A stretch of 64,000 bases of DNA from Floccularia luteovirens (lineage: Eukaryota > Basidiomycota > Agaricomycetes > Agaricales > Squamanitaceae). The notes beneath the pieces are model-generated. The model saw only the letters and a list, made by a program, of their open reading frames with translations, made no database searches and had not been told where the DNA came from. Both the position numbers and the translations under genes were made by a program. This document shows positions 23,241 through 36,874 of this stretch, piece after piece (the stretch's first letter is position 1; each line of letters opens with the position of its first letter). The stretch covers positions 1,736,001 through 1,800,000 of the forward strand of contig VSJF01000002.1 of NCBI GenBank assembly GCA_009739215.1. The letters are read 5' to 3'.

Positions 23241-23357
23241 GACTGTATAAAGAAAAGATCAACGTTCCAATATTTCACGATTGACAAGGAATATGTGTGC
23301 TTAGTCAGCGATATCAGAAACAGAGCTGGTCGCTGCTGTGTCCTCTTACCTACTTCA
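23241..23357. promoter_or_regulatory. Divergent NSA2 / YIP1 promoter region
   Basis: Only 117 bases separate the start codons of NSA2 (minus) and the Yip1-family gene (plus), so both promoters and 5' UTRs must lie within or overlap this segment. No specific factor site is recognised. Confidence 0.5.
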
Positions 23358-24283
23358 ATGTGGCAAGACAATAACAACCAGTATGGCGCTTCATCATCAT
23401 CACAAAGTCAATACTACAGACAACCTGTAGAACCTTTACAATTTTATGCGCCAAACGTAGACCAAGGCAACTTTTATCCGGGTTCACGCCCTAGTCTCGA
23501 TGGACACGTCGCTACTCAGGGAACTATTTCTCAGACAGCGACTTTTGGAGGTAATATCCAATCCTCTGGTCCTTGGTGGACCGCGTTTGGCACGGGTGGC
23601 TTTGAGGGTGAGCCTCCACTACTGGAAGGTAAGTCTACTAAAACACACATCTTCTTAACAGCTAAATACAGTCATTTAGAACTGGGAATCAACTTTTCTC
23701 ACATACGCGTCAAATCACTCACCGTCCTAAACCCTTTACGTGGCGTAGACGAACGAATCATGGATGATGCTGATCTTGCAGGTCCTATCCTCTTTTTTGC
23801 TTGCTTTGGTATCTTTTTGCTCTTTGTATGTCTCCATTCACATTCTTGGCTGTTCTCTTATGCAAATCTGCAGTCTGGAAAACCAAATTTTGGCTACATT
23901 TATGGTGTCGGCCTCGTAGGCTGTGCATCAATGTACACACTTCTCAACCTGATGTCAGAAAAAGGCATTGATGCATATCGTGTTGCCTCGGTTCTCGGAT
24001 ACTGTCTGCTACCTATGGTTGGTGTTGGTGCTATAAGTGTCATAATGGCCTTGGAGTACGTTCTTTCCTACTACTTTGTTTACTACCATCTCTAACTCTC
24101 TCCAGCGGTACATTTGGATACTTCTTAGCACTGACATCAATACTGTGGTGTACATATGCAGCTTCGGGAATATTTGTTGCAGTGCTTCGCATGTCAGAGC
24201 AACGCCTCCTTGTTGCATACCCCGTGGGTTTATTATATGGGTGCTTTGCGCTACTTAGTGTCTTTAGTGGTGTTTCAAAATAG
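23358..24283 (+). CDS. YIP1: Yip1-family Golgi membrane protein (YIPF5/Yip1-like)
   Basis: Multi-pass ER/Golgi protein that binds Ypt/Rab GTPases and acts in COPII vesicle formation. The cytosolic N-terminus is rich in Gln, Ser and Tyr (YGASSSSQSQYYRQP). The conserved block follows: ELGINFSHIRVKSLTVLNPL, then MDDADLAGPILFFACFGIFLLF, GKPNFGYIYGVGLVG, LLNLMSEKGIDAYRVASVLG, YCLLPMVG. Five hydrophobic segments are visible. ATG 23358 (MWQDNNNQYG) was chosen because the upstream ATG at 23293 runs into a stop. Three introns restore the frame, the last joining MALD to GTFGYFLAL. It ends FSGVSK and TAG. The YIP1 branch fits better than YIF1 because of the DLAGP and GYIYG motifs. Confidence 0.9.
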
Positions 24284-24457
24284 CTCAGTTTGTGGCCATT
24301 TGACGTATATATGAAGGCACTTTCCCCATAGACCAAGCTCTTCGTAGTCCATTGATATGCAGGGCATCACTGCGTATTTATCTGCAGCATTAATGCAGTT
24401 GTGAATCAATTATGATTAGAGCATTAAATAGTACATAATGTTAAACCTAATAAATTA

Positions 24458-27400
24458 CTATGGCTTTTGTGTCCCTGATAACAATTGCCGACTATATAAT
24501 TTCAAAAGCACATCCATGATCTCCTCTAGCGGTGTCGTAGCATATTCGTGTACGTATTGAGGCAACGAATCCTCCAGATTAAAACCAGCTTTTTTCATGA
24601 AGAAGGGGTGCATCACGTCCGGCGTTGCTTCACCTAATTGACGCATGGTTAGCCGTTCGATGTTTCGTTTTTCAGGCTTGTACGTTATTACTGCCGATTT
24701 CGCTTCGGTACCACCTTCATTAGTTTTTGAAGAAGGGAATGGTACTGGGAAAGGACCCGGATTGACAGGCGACAAAAGCTGCGCGGAGGTCTGACTAGTT
24801 GCCGACCGTGGAGAAGATGTCGATGAGGGGATGGTTGTACCTTGTGGTGGCAAGGTAGCTGATTTGAGTGACTCAGTACTAGCCGGAGTGTCCGCAAATC
24901 GTTTTTTCTGCTTATTCGAACTGGCCGAACCCGCTGTAGCAACAGTCCGCCAATCTGATGATGTTCTGACCTGTTCCAGCTCTCGAGTGAGGTTCTTTCG
25001 CAAGATTGTCAACCAGGAATATAATGATACGTTCAGCGTTATATAAATATCTTCGAAAGCCTCCATTCCTTTCTGTCGAACGAATTCGCTGTGGAACTCA
25101 TATGCAAGGTTTGTCAAAAAACCCTCGATTTCTTCCTGACTAGTCATCCGCATCCGCATAGAAGGTAGCCCTACAATGGTCGCTTCCGTCGCGTCTTTCA
25201 ACGATGCAGCAAGCCATTCATGCCCATCCTTATGGAAAAGGTCACCAGATGGATTCAGTATCATAGTATGATTTACTTGAGTGAATTTTGAAATGGTCAT
25301 CGATGCAAAGAAAAGATGTAGATTTCTTTTCGGTGGGAAAGTTTCCGAAGCGACGAGGCGATCCAGTCGAGCCTGGACATCTTTTCCGATGAACTGAGCT
25401 AATTCTGGATCATTCATGGTTCGGGGGAAGACGACTAGACGGAGCAAGTTTAATTGTAGACTCATGTGCTGTTCTATGATGTACGAGAGGCCAGTATCTG
25501 CTTCTCTAAAACGAGTCTTCGCCGAGTATAACATGGCTTCAGCAACCGCGGAAAGGGGGTTATCGGGTTTGGGCGAACGAGTTGTTCGGAATGTTGCAGA
25601 CTCTCGACTTGCACCTTCCCGTTGGATATCGAGGTTAGCTTTGAACTTATTGACGTACGCTTTTAACTTTGGTATGGTCCCAACTGTTACCACAGCGACG
25701 ATCTCTGGACTTTTCACTGTGAATGATAATTGCAGCGGGCGATTCCTGTCCTCAGGACTAGTTGAAATTTTAGACCAATCATCGAAAATCTCGACTTCAA
25801 GCGGTTCGGCACTATAAAAGAATTCAGTGAAAAATTCATCGCATGTCAACGGAAAAACGAACCGATAATGAAGCAGTTTCTGATGATCCGACTCAAACAT
25901 AATGACAAGAGCCCCACTGGTCAACCGTAATTCCAACATACGGCTCCGCCGGTCGTGTCTAGCACCGGTATTGTCCAATTGTCGTACAGTTTGAAAAACA
26001 AAGTTGGGTACTCGAGCATGTCCCGAAAGATTTCCTTTTGCTGCGACAGTCACCTCTCCCACATAAAGCGATAAGTCGTGCGAACTTTCCGTCAGCCTTG
26101 TGCGTATGACTGCTGGTCTTAAATCTAATGATAGTGCACTAATAGATTGACCCAGATCTATCTCGAGCTTGACACTTCTGATTCGCACTAGAATAAGAGT
26201 TGACAAATCCTGCTTCGGGAATTGAACTGAAATGGGAAGACTGGCGGTGGATTTTGTGGGGGCTCTGACACCAACAGAAGATTGGTGATTGAAAATTGGA
26301 ATGCGGTCCAACCAAACAGCCTTAAAGCAAAGAATATCTTGAAGTCGAGAAAAACGAGCAAGTCCTAAGAATTCTGTATCCAGAACGACGGATATGGAGC
26401 TCAAGGTCGCGCCTATTTCCGATTCTGTTTTCCTGAACGATACGGAGAAAACAAGATTTCTGGCGTCCAACTTGACACAGTCTTCGCTTAGGAAACCATG
26501 TTTTAGGCCGACTGTCAAACCCCCTATACTTCCGGTAAATGATACTTTCCGTGCTCCAGGAGATATATTAACAACAAAACCTCCACTGTCCCAATGAAGC
26601 CCAGCAACAACATTAACATCCGGCTGACAAGTTAACTCCAGGCTCGATCGATCGATTCGCAAGCTGAAGCTTATTTGCATACTGGAGGCAGATCTAGAGC
26701 TATCGTCTTGTTGAAGTAGGGTTGTAGGGCTTGGAATGGAAGACATCACAAGACCAGAAGGTTGTGGTGGTGAAGTTACTTTTCGCATACGGGCTTCTAT
26801 GCGGCTGACGAGTTCCGTTAAGAAAGGAAGCATTGTTGGTCTCAGTGTATTTTGGCTGGAGTGTACGGTGCCTCTGAACATTAAGATGGGTGGTAGGTAG
26901 TTGTCGTTGTGAGAATGTTTTTTCGAGGCGGGAGTAGCACGATATTCGGCCCATACTGTGACAACTGGAAGGTTGAACACCTCAGCCCCCAAACCAAGAA
27001 CCTGGTCATCTGGAAGCTCCAGGAAAAGGTTTGATAGTGCTCTTTTGCGAAACATTTCGAGGGCTTCGGCACTATACAACCTAACTTTACCGCTCCGGAA
27101 ATTCAAGGATGCTAGTACGTTCGACGTTTGCATGTTCTTGTAATGTTTTTCTACTAGAGGTTTGCTAAATCCCGTGTCGGTAGCCATATTAGAAGGTGTG
27201 CGAGGTGCGCTAATTGATATCCGTTCGACCCGCTCCATTCCCTTTCTGTACACATCTACCAGGGAAAATATATAATCGGGAATTGATGAATCCAAGTCGA
27301 GAATAAACCCGCTAACGTCAGCTCCCACCCAGAATTGTCTGGAAGTTGCAGAATGTGAAGCACGTATATAAGCTTTCATTTCTGGGTAAACCAATCGGTT

Positions 27401-30400
27401 ACGAGTTTGATGAGTGTCAGCTAAAAAATCCCCTGGTATTGATTGTCGGAATCTGATTGGTAGAGTTATAAGCCCTAGAACTTATGTAGAAAGAGGGGAA
27501 GAAAACCTTGAGATAAACTGGAAAGAGAAACCCTTCATCGTTGCTTCCCCACTCTCGCCACGACGTGTTCCAAAGTGTATTGACTTGATTGAAAATAAGA
27601 ACGCCGGGATAGCGGTCGAATCTTGACTACCTGTATACGGCAACTCAAGATCCCTGCTGTGCGTCAGAGGAAACGCGACACCAACGTCCTGGATAGCTAC
27701 GTTGACATTATATTCGGCCAACCAGGGTTTTTCGTCTTCTTCATTACTACTAGCATTAACTTCAAGAGTCTGTAGGATTTTTTGTGTTTTTTCTTTGAAA
27801 GCTGCCATGTCATGAGCACGTTGCTCCTGCCTATCAAACATCTCGGCCTAAAGATGTAAGTAAGAATTTCACTATGTGAGAAGGAAACCAGTACCTGTAG
27901 ATGATCAATAAAATCTCCAATTTCTCCAATTGAGCTGGGTTGCATTACTGCATGAATCTTAGCCACAGCAACTGAAATATCCTTGCCCTGATCGACTCCC
28001 GAGTCCCGCCCCTTACCATATGTCTTGAAATCAATTATTACGAAAGCTGATCTGTGGTTTCTGGTTGTCTTATCATCGTGGTTGGCCAAGGACAATGCTA
28101 GACCTGACATTGCAATCTCCCAGGACAGAGCATCAGCATTGTTTACACCTCCATCGATATCCGAGCAATCTAGAAACACTGTGGAGGAGCGACCCTCTAA
28201 GCCTATCCGGAAACCTCGCATCTTCAGAAACCCTACAATTTGGAAGGACTTTCTATCTCGGGGTTGTGTTTGAGATGCAGATTCAGATTTTCTCATACGA
28301 GTCTTCTGCATGAGATTGACAAAGTCATTGAAGTCTTGCCCAAATTTCTGCTGCACCGCGAGCAGAGTGTCCCAGTGGGATAACTTGACTCTGAGCTCTA
28401 AAAATTCCACGAGGATAAGGGTATGGATGCGATTTCCATCAAATGATCCTGCTACTGATAGGGGAGGAAAGACAAGCTTCACCCCAGAGCTTGGGATGCT
28501 GTCCTGAGAATGGGCGGTAGAAATGACATGTAGGGCTGAAGAACCAGCTTGCAATCCAAAGGAATGAGTAGTCCCAAGGTCGTACGAGTTATTATACGCA
28601 ACGGTGTCATGGATGTACCACGACAGCCAAGTTCCATGCATCACTTGGAGGGCGACCTTTATTTCGTCAATTTTGCCATGTATTTGTAAAGTAGGCACCT
28701 TCTGTGAAATGTTCGAGGGCACAGGTGATAGCTGTTTGTTTGGGGGAGTATGTAACTCGGATAAAAGATCTTTGGCAGCTGCTTCAATACCCGGGAAAAA
28801 GTCTGATCTCCACTCTTCGACAAAATGGTATAGTCTTAAAGCACTGCGTGGAACATTGAAATGTACGCCCCGTAGAGAGAAAGTAAGTCGCATGTCAGAT
28901 CTAAACAGGGATTCCCTGTGTAAAACCGAGTTTATTTTGCCACTGATAAACGAGAGAGACGCGAGTGTGTCTTGATCATTTTTATTTGACAAATCAGTGG
29001 GTGACCTTGCCTGAAAATATATTTCGTTGAAAAATACACTATGATTGGAGGATTTTTTGGGAGTTTTCGAAAAGATGAGGGCAGATCCGGTTTGGACACC
29101 TTTAGCTCCAATTTCGAGGACTAGATTTTCTGCTGCTGCCCGCACATTCAACTTGTACAGAGTGAAAACGATTGACAGACTGTCCAAATGTGTGGCAGAG
29201 GCTTCTGCAAGTTCACGGGTTGGGGTTGGAGTTGTGGGCGAAAATGGACGATGCTGCCTCCGGATACGCAAAACGCGTTGGGCGAACCGCATCAGGTGTG
29301 GGTACACCTGTACCTGGATTTCACCAAGAGAGACAGATATAGATGTCTTTTTGACAATTCGGGAGGCACCTTTACTCCTGAGGGACGTTTGGGACATACT
29401 GGCTGGGTCCTTCAAATCGATCAATGCGAGTTCAGTAGGACGTTCGTATGCATTTATTTGAAGATCAATAAAGGTTATTCCACTGGATCCGCTGGGTAGA
29501 GGATTCAGTACGACAACATTGAAACGCGTAATTTGTATCAAGGCAGAACCGCCAGATGCAACTTCTAGCACTCGGACTGCTTTGATGCGTTTATGTTCAT
29601 CTAAACCGGGAAACAGTTTTCCAAAGGAAGTGACGTGAGTAATGTTGTATGCATCCTGGTCAAGAATTGCCAAGCGTTGCTTCAACATAGACGACAGGCC
29701 ATCTATGGTAATGTAATCAGAAGATCGGGGTGGTTGGAAGTCCCCGTTTTCTAAACTCCAAATACAGTTGCGAAGGTGGTATAAGAACCTAAAAGTTGTG
29801 TCCGTCCGCAGTTTGTGGGGAGTACCACGCTGAACAAGGTACGATGGTTGTATGGTGGAAAGAGGGTCAATTATGGCTTTACTGTCAGATAGGTGAATAA
29901 TGTCGTGGACGATGGTACGTGTTACGGATCTGGAATGTTCTTTCAGGTTTCGAGCAATGTCGCTAAGGTGTAATGTAAACTTCGTGATGGCAAGAAAGGT
30001 GGCTGCAATTATCTCTGGACCATTATGACATATTTTGCTTTCAGCATTTCCCAGTGACACCTCCAGATCATACAGAGTTTTGTAACTGATTTTAAGTTCC
30101 TCAAAACAGAATTCAAAAATCGATCCTGGTCGAGGAGCGCTTTGACCATTTTGAGTGTTGCGATTATCCTTTGCAACATAGGAAACCAAAGATAGACGTT
30201 GATTATTTGCTTTGAATTCCACGTCGTTACCCTCAATAGTTCCTCTGATATGAGTATTCTCAATTGTCATTCCGGTCACAACGGTGGCGGCAGGGGTAGA
30301 TAATAATCCCGTCATGTCCTCTTTTTGAAAGAATAATGACTGCTCTCCATCGAAGGGGATATGTTGAAGGAAAATAAGGGATATGGAGGGCATACAGAAA

Positions 30401-33400
30401 TCCAAAGTTGTCCTCGGAGTGGATTTTCTGGATGATGAGTACCCGCTGAGATAATCCGCTATTAGCATCTCAACGCAGAGTTCTGGTCCTGTAGCCTAAA
30501 TCATTTACATCAGCTATAGAATGAGAGATATCGCATAACAGAAACCTACGGCATGAATAATGTCTTCCTCGAATTGAATTGCAGCGGGAACTATTAAAGG
30601 AGTGATCCTACATTCGAGTCTTTTTTGAAATTTGAGAAGAACGATTGAGTTATTCTTATTGTTGTTGAATGGATTATCATTTATTGGAGCCTCAGAGTAA
30701 TGGTCCGTCTGTGAGTTTGGGTGGTCCGACCTCATGCTATTGGAGCTCAGTAAAACATGGTCCTAGATTGACGTGAGAAAGCATCTAGAAAAAGACTAGA
30801 AAACAGACTCTTATCAAACTGAATGCTGGCCCATCCCATAGGTCATGAGCTATGGTGTGACTTTCTTGGTAGTGTCGGGTGAGATGGGAATAATGGCTAA
30901 AAAGTGAACCCAAATTCCCAGGACACGGATTGTCTGCGTTATCTATACGATTCGTGTCAGTCTTACATATCAGTTTCTGTATGCAAACACACCGTCGAGT
31001 AAATCAGACCAATCACTGTCAGACGAATCACTTTCCGTTAGATCTGCATCGTCTGATTCATCTCCGCTTGACATGGCTTGGTCGTCCTCGTTTTTGAATA
31101 ATGGGATAGGTGTTAGAGAGCGTGTTTGACTATCTTTTGTTAAGATTCGTAAATGGGAAGAGGAAAGATGACTCACGCGAGACGTGCATCTCGATCTGCT
31201 TCAGATATTCCCTCATCTACGTCGGAATCTGAGAAGCTAGCTGCATACTCCGAGGAAATTCTCTCGTGTGTTTGGCGTTTAGGTTTTGGCGCTTTCTTCG
31301 CCACAGTTTCCGCTGGGAGACTTGGTAGACGTGTTTGTGGTAAGTGAAGGTTCTGAAGGTGTGTAATATCTAATGGTACGTATGTATATCATATGCAACA
31401 CTTCCAAGTATGTGTGTAATGTCTTACCTGGTTTCTCTTCTTCTCCATGCCTGAGTGCACCGAAAATTTTTCGAGCACGTCCTGTTGGCTGATCTTGTTC
31501 GTCGACAAATGCAGATTGAGCCTCGACCTTTTGAAGAAATCCACGTGATGCTACATAATTGTCCAAGTAAAAGTCCGTAACAAATTCTGCTGCTTCTAAC
31601 CAGAGATTTCTCTCGGATGATTTTTTCAAAAGGATTTTGACGGAGATGATAGGAATCCTAATGCTCATAATCTTATTATAATAACGAGTTCCCAAATCGT
31701 TACTATCGAATTTGATGCCTTTGGGACACGTCATGAACAGAGCAGCATGGCCTGCGCGCCAGGTCGTTTCAAACGTTGAGATATTGATTTTATAAAATGT
31801 AACTCGAGGGAAATGAGCATCGTAGCATTTATGCACGGGTTTGGTAGAATTTTACTTACTGTCGGGATCGATAGGTGGTTGATACTCTGTGGCAGGGGTG
31901 TTGGTCGCATCTGTGAAACTCAACCGAAAGAAATTTCCTGCAGCGGCTAATAACTTGGCATCTGCAGCAGACAGAAAAGTTTTGATCTGCCCGAGATGAA
32001 TCTCCCAGATACAGATATAAGTAGCAGTGCGTGGCTGGGGTCCGAACAACCGATTTGCCACTATATCAATGCCTTGATGAAATCTCTGAGTGCACAAATC
32101 ATAGAATAATGATGTGCACAATACCATCTACAAGATAAATATCTCTCCTTGCGTTTGATTGTTCTGGCCGCTTGTAGGTAATGTTTTCCATGTCATTCGT
32201 TTCAACGCAGCCTCGCAGCGTGTCTACGTTCAGCGATACCTCTGGAAATAGCAGATTAACCTTTGCTCATGCTAAATTCTGGTGAGAAACATACCCATGT
32301 AGAAATCGTGAAGTCTCAACTGTAGTTGAATATGAGAAAAGTAAGAAGCAATGCAAGGCACGCTATGATGATCGGGTTTGTCAGACGACTCGTATAGCCT
32401 AACCGGCATTAGGATTACTCCTTTTTCCGCTTCGAATGACATCTCAACTTGAAGCATATTGGACTATGACAAAAAGTTAGGATTATCCAGGTGTAGAGAA
32501 TGATATCGTACTTTCTCTTTGCGATACTTCAGTAAAATCGGGTCACCGACCGGTATATTTCGTTTGCGCTTATCCAAGTACTCGTACAAGGTTGAGAAAT
32601 GAGTAAAAGATCCCAAATAATTATCTCTCAGGACCATAAAATAACGAATAGACCAGCCAACTTGCTTATAGACAGTATCACGGAGCTGAAAAGGTAAACA
32701 TAATTCCTCTTTTAGTTATCCCACTTGCGTGCGACTTACTGTAATGTGGAGCTTGAGCTGCTCAATGGAATCTTCCCTCCATTCCGAAAAGAATTGGTAA
32801 TGTCCATCAATACCGAAAAAACCAGCTTTTAACAGGGTGAATCCTTCTTTTGGACTATGCAGCGCGTACGTGTTCCATCTCGGCAACGTCATGTTGACTG
32901 TACACTCAGGTATTTCATAAGAAAACGACACCTTGGTTGATTCGGCATGAAAAACGTTGATAGGTATGCAGACATTAGACATCATATGTGCACCCTTTAA
33001 GACAAGTAGAGCTTGGTATTGAAAAGTTTAATCCTAGCATGCAGGTTCTAAAACTTGACCACATACCATTCTCTTCCTTGATGAGAGGTTTGTCAATTAT
33101 ATTTTGATCATTTGCATAAAGATTGACATCGAAGTAGTACATTTCAAACTTGACGATGTAGATCATAGGGACGAATTTCTGCCAATCAGTTGGTGGACCA
33201 GATGCCCAATCTCTCCCAAGATCTGTAAACATATTGATATGATCTCGGAGCAGAAATAACAAAGGTTGCCGCAATGAAACAGATATTTCCCAAGTACGTT
33301 CGTCGTTCCATTTAAGTGGCGAAGGGAGCTCGCAGCGAATCTTCATACATATAAATCAGTATCAAGCAACATATATAGAATAAACCGATAATAACCCTAC

Positions 33401-35448
33401 AAGATTCTGCTGAAACGAGACGGATGTCGTTGAGACTAGATGTTATGGATATCGCATCAAGGTGTATTTCCAAAGTTGGCTCGTAGCCCTGTGGCCCAGC
33501 AACGATCGGCATAGTATATTTGATGGTGGAACTATCCCCGACAAGTATGTTAACTGAAGCGGCCTCACGTTTTCGCGGTCGCTGGGGTACTTCTGTGAGT
33601 CCATCCCATTGCCAGTCCTTCAAGCAAGTCAGTTTGATAGGTTGGATCAGAATAATGTACAATACCTTTGAAGCCTCACGAAAAGGTATATATAATGTTG
33701 TGGCATCACGAAATTCAATGAAGACATGCATCGAGGTCCACACCCTCTTGTCACCAGGTCTAAGATGTGGAGTTATTTCTGCCGTTTGATATGTAGGGGG
33801 AAAGAACGCTCTCTGGAATTCTGCCCTTTGAAGATAATGAACAGTGAATATTGTAACATAAATTGCAACTTTCTAATTTACCTCTGACGATCCGCCCAAG
33901 GTCCATATCGTATGAACCCGCCATGAAGTATCAAGTCCACTCCCCATTCTGGAGCAGTTTCATCGTTGGTAATATCAAAGGAGTGTGCAGTATTGGTTCC
34001 CATTTGGTAAGGTACATCACCCACAACATCGACATAGTACGAAAGCTCAAGAACAGGACATTCCAAAATTTTGCGTTCTATGGCGTATTCGAACGTTTGA
34101 AAGTCAACGCCAATAGGTGTATCATCTTCTATCGCTTTTTTTGATTTTTTAGGAACCCTGGTAGTACTCGCAATGGTTTGCTGGGCTGCCCATTGTTCGC
34201 GACGTGACATACTATAGAGCGATGTGAGATCATACAACTTAAATTGACGCCACAGACGTGTGAAAAGGCGATAATTTAGATAGGTCTCTGTTTTCCCATG
34301 AGGAGCCAGTCTGTGAAGATTGTAAGTCTTGGCCGCAGAAAGTGTTGGAACAAGAAAGAGGAACAAACTGTTTAAGGCGAACATGAAGCAGCTTCCCTAT
34401 TGTTGACATTGGGTCCACATAGTCATCGTTTTGAACAAAGCGTGAAGAAACACTTCGAAACCGTAAGGAAATAACTTGTTTGTACAGGTCATGCTTCGAC
34501 CGCGACTGTAGCTGTATCAGACAACAAGACACAAGACAATGTTAAGTGCAGACCTGAACAATGCCAAAAGTACCATCAACACTCTCGAACTCTGTCACCA
34601 TTAAGCTTGAAGTGGTTGAATTTCCAAGGATTATGACACCCTTCCTTGCACCAAGGCCTAGAGGTAGCAAATCTTTTGGGTCCAAGCTGGGAAGCTGACG
34701 CTTCAGATAGATTAAAGCGTTTTGAATAATTGTAGGCACTCGGATAGAGTGTCTAGATGAACGATATGGTGAGGTGGAGTCTATATATGACCCTAAATGT
34801 GAACAAAATTTTAACGAAGAGGAAAGGTACGTGCTTACCACGACGTGCCATTTTTTGAAATGGCTTGACGTGTTCACTTGTTCTGGAAACCGGACGAGTG
34901 AATGTTTCCATTTGCGACACGATATAGTCATATGCGGCAGTCCTGTTATACAAGAACCATTCAAAACCCTGTAACGAGATTTGAATACGACAGGACAAAG
35001 GGTGTGTATGCTGCTTTTCTACTCATAACCGAGTGAACATTGCCCAAGGTGATATATACACATCGACATACCATGATCTTCTCCTCGCAGGAAATGCAGA
35101 TCCTCTTCAGTTACTGGCCTCCGCAACCAGTACTTCCATTGTAGTTGGCCTTTGACGATCTTGATAGTTTGGTTACTGGAATGATACCGAAAATCTTTGA
35201 CAAGGATTCTTCCCGCGAGCAACGAGAAATGAATTGATCCTAATAGAGTTCATATGAGAACAGAATGTCTCGTGGTAACAGGACAACATACCAATTTCGA
35301 CCCAAACGCTTGAGCCTTCTTGATTCCAGTAGAAAACTCGAATGGTTTGTCCAATAAGAAACGCGATAAAGCGGTTCCAGTAAAAAAAGTAAAGAATTAA
35401 TGCGACAATGATACATATGCATGAGACAAGGAGCAGTCGGTCGAGCAT
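24458..35448 (-). CDS. CSF1: Bridge-like lipid transfer protein CSF1 (BLTP1/KIAA1109 homologue)
   Basis: A very large protein, about 3,300 residues, that forms a long hydrophobic groove carrying phospholipids between the ER and other membranes. Yeast Csf1 supports lipid supply for GPI-anchor synthesis and cold-sensitive fermentation. The first exon has one TM anchor (LLLVSCICIIVALILYFFYW). The next exons carry the conserved start of the chorein-like groove: GSIHFSLLAGRILVKDFRYH, SNQTIKIVKGQLQWKYW, and ISLQGFEWFLYNRTAAYDYI. About twenty short introns lie mostly in the 5' half; the 3' part has two long exons (about 27.9-30.5 kb and 24.5-27.4 kb). Joins that I followed all stay in frame, so it looks intact. 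An acidic Ser/Asp-rich insertion lies near 30990-31260. ATG 35448 is the first in frame. It ends RQLLSGTQKP. Confidence 0.9.
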
Positions 35449-35665
35449 ACTATTAATTTGAGGTGCGCACTGAGGACTGAAGCTAGGAGCAAAAGAAGGC
35501 AGCCACACGAGTTACTAGTTCAGCTCGTGCTTTACTGCCAACTATTATGAGGGTTGAATAGTGCCGGTGAACGTTAATGGTGTAGGAGGTATGGTTTATA
35601 ATGCTTATGTAATCGAACCTGAACTTTACAATGATGCTTTCAAGATTTTACTTCAACTCAACTCA

Positions 35666-35926
35666 ATGACTTATACCACTGCAACAAGCCAGCCTCTGTC
35701 TCCTTTGCGCCGATTTGCCCTCCATTCCACAACATCATGCGGTAAACAGGCTAGTACATACGGGAAATGTATTCTCGCAACATATACAGACGTTAGAAAA
35801 GATATTTGCGCAGCGGAATTTGCAGAGTTTACGAAGTGTTTGCGGGAGGTGGTACGTCAACCCACACTGTTCTGATCATTCCGACTGTGATGGATTTGCT
35901 TCTCCAAGTCTAAACGGAAGTGGTAG
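35666..35926 (+). CDS. Twin CX9C mitochondrial protein, NDUFAF8-like
   Basis: Small intermembrane-space type protein with two CX9C motifs, CGKQASTYGKC and CAAEFAEFTKC, separated by 11 residues. This is the coiled-coil-helix-coiled-coil-helix fold oxidised by Mia40. The pattern CG..A..YG.C followed by C..EF....C matches NDUFAF8, a complex I assembly factor in animals. A 57-nt intron (35852-35908) precedes a short last exon giving SKRKW and TAG; without it the frame runs on into unrelated residues. ATG 35666 yields 67 residues. An in-frame ATG at 35591 would add 25 residues. It starts divergently 217 bp from CSF1. The CX9C fold is secure; the complex I role is inferred. Confidence 0.8.
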
Positions 35927-35997
35927 TAGTATTATCATTAACATTCAGGTCCACCAATATATAATGTAACCCCATATCCCATACATAATCACATCGC

Positions 35998-36874
35998 TCA
36001 ATTGTCCGTGACATCCAAACTTCCGGGAATACGACGTTCTCGGTTTCTCCCATCTGTTGGTACATTGTCACCCCCACCAGCATTCCTCATCTGTGAACTG
36101 GCACGAATAAGCATCCGCATCCCAGCTGGCAACGGCCAGGGTGTTGTGTTAGGAAGAGGGAGGAGAGCATTCGAATTATTTGCACTGGCGATTTGGGGCG
36201 GATCACGTAAACGAGTAATAATTGGTTTAAGTTGGAGGTCTATAATATATGCCGATGTTTCAACGAGTGCGGTTGTTTTACCCGACTCTGGTTGTGTAGG
36301 GAGCTGCTCATGCGACGAGGGCAATATAGACTGTGGTTGATGTGGGAGGAGTATATCCTGTATATCTGATGTCGTATTATTTTGAAGTAAGGAAGTTTCG
36401 TATGCGATAGTCGTAAGAATGAGTTGCAAAATAACAATAAGAAGATCAAGTAAAAGAAGCTGAGAACGCGTAGGAACATAAGCTATTGCAATTATGAGTG
36501 GTTCTTTCGTTGAATTCAAAATTATGGAAACGTACACATCCCAATGAAATCAAGAATGACAACTCTACCCTCCGCTGCCCCATATATTGCATGATTCCCA
36601 ATAATAGGTGTATTACAAAGTAGGACCATGCCGAAAAAGAAGCGTAAGGTCCTCGTTGCATCCAAATCCCTTGGTTTAGCACACTGTACTTGTGATACAA
36701 TTCGGAAAGCGAATGCCCATATCGTTGGGGAAAGGAAGAACGATAAAGTGTGCAATTGGTATAGCACAGCATCGAACTAAAGGAAGTGGATACGTTAAAT
36801 CCCAATCTTAATAAAGGCAAAATGCTTACGGAGTGGATGATATGCAGTCGTTGGCTATCATGCGGCTTGTGCAT
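35998..36874 (-). CDS. DUF1746 membrane protein (Dsc4-like)
   Basis: Joined exons give MHKPHDSQRLHIIHS, FDAVLYQLHTLSFFLSPTIW, then TRTLRFFFGMVLLCNTPIIG, a variable loop, VVILDFIGM, and after an intron SYVPTRSQLLLLDLLIVILQ. This arrangement of two to four hydrophobic segments, ending in the PTSR-like LLLLDLL motif, is what I know as DUF1746. I recall this domain in fission-yeast Dsc4-like subunits of the Golgi Dsc ubiquitin ligase, which processes SREBP. A polar, Pro-rich cytosolic tail of about 120 residues ends SLDVTDN. The domain call is good; the Dsc complex role is inference. The first ATG giving the conserved N-terminus is at 36874. Confidence 0.7.

Noticed and set aside
33520..34144. 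Several plus-strand open frames inside 24.5-35.4 kb
   Set aside because: They are antisense shadows of the continuous CSF1 gene; none has a motif.
36002..36340. Plus-strand 112-codon frame
   Set aside because: It lies opposite the disordered tail of the DUF1746 gene and has no recognisable features.
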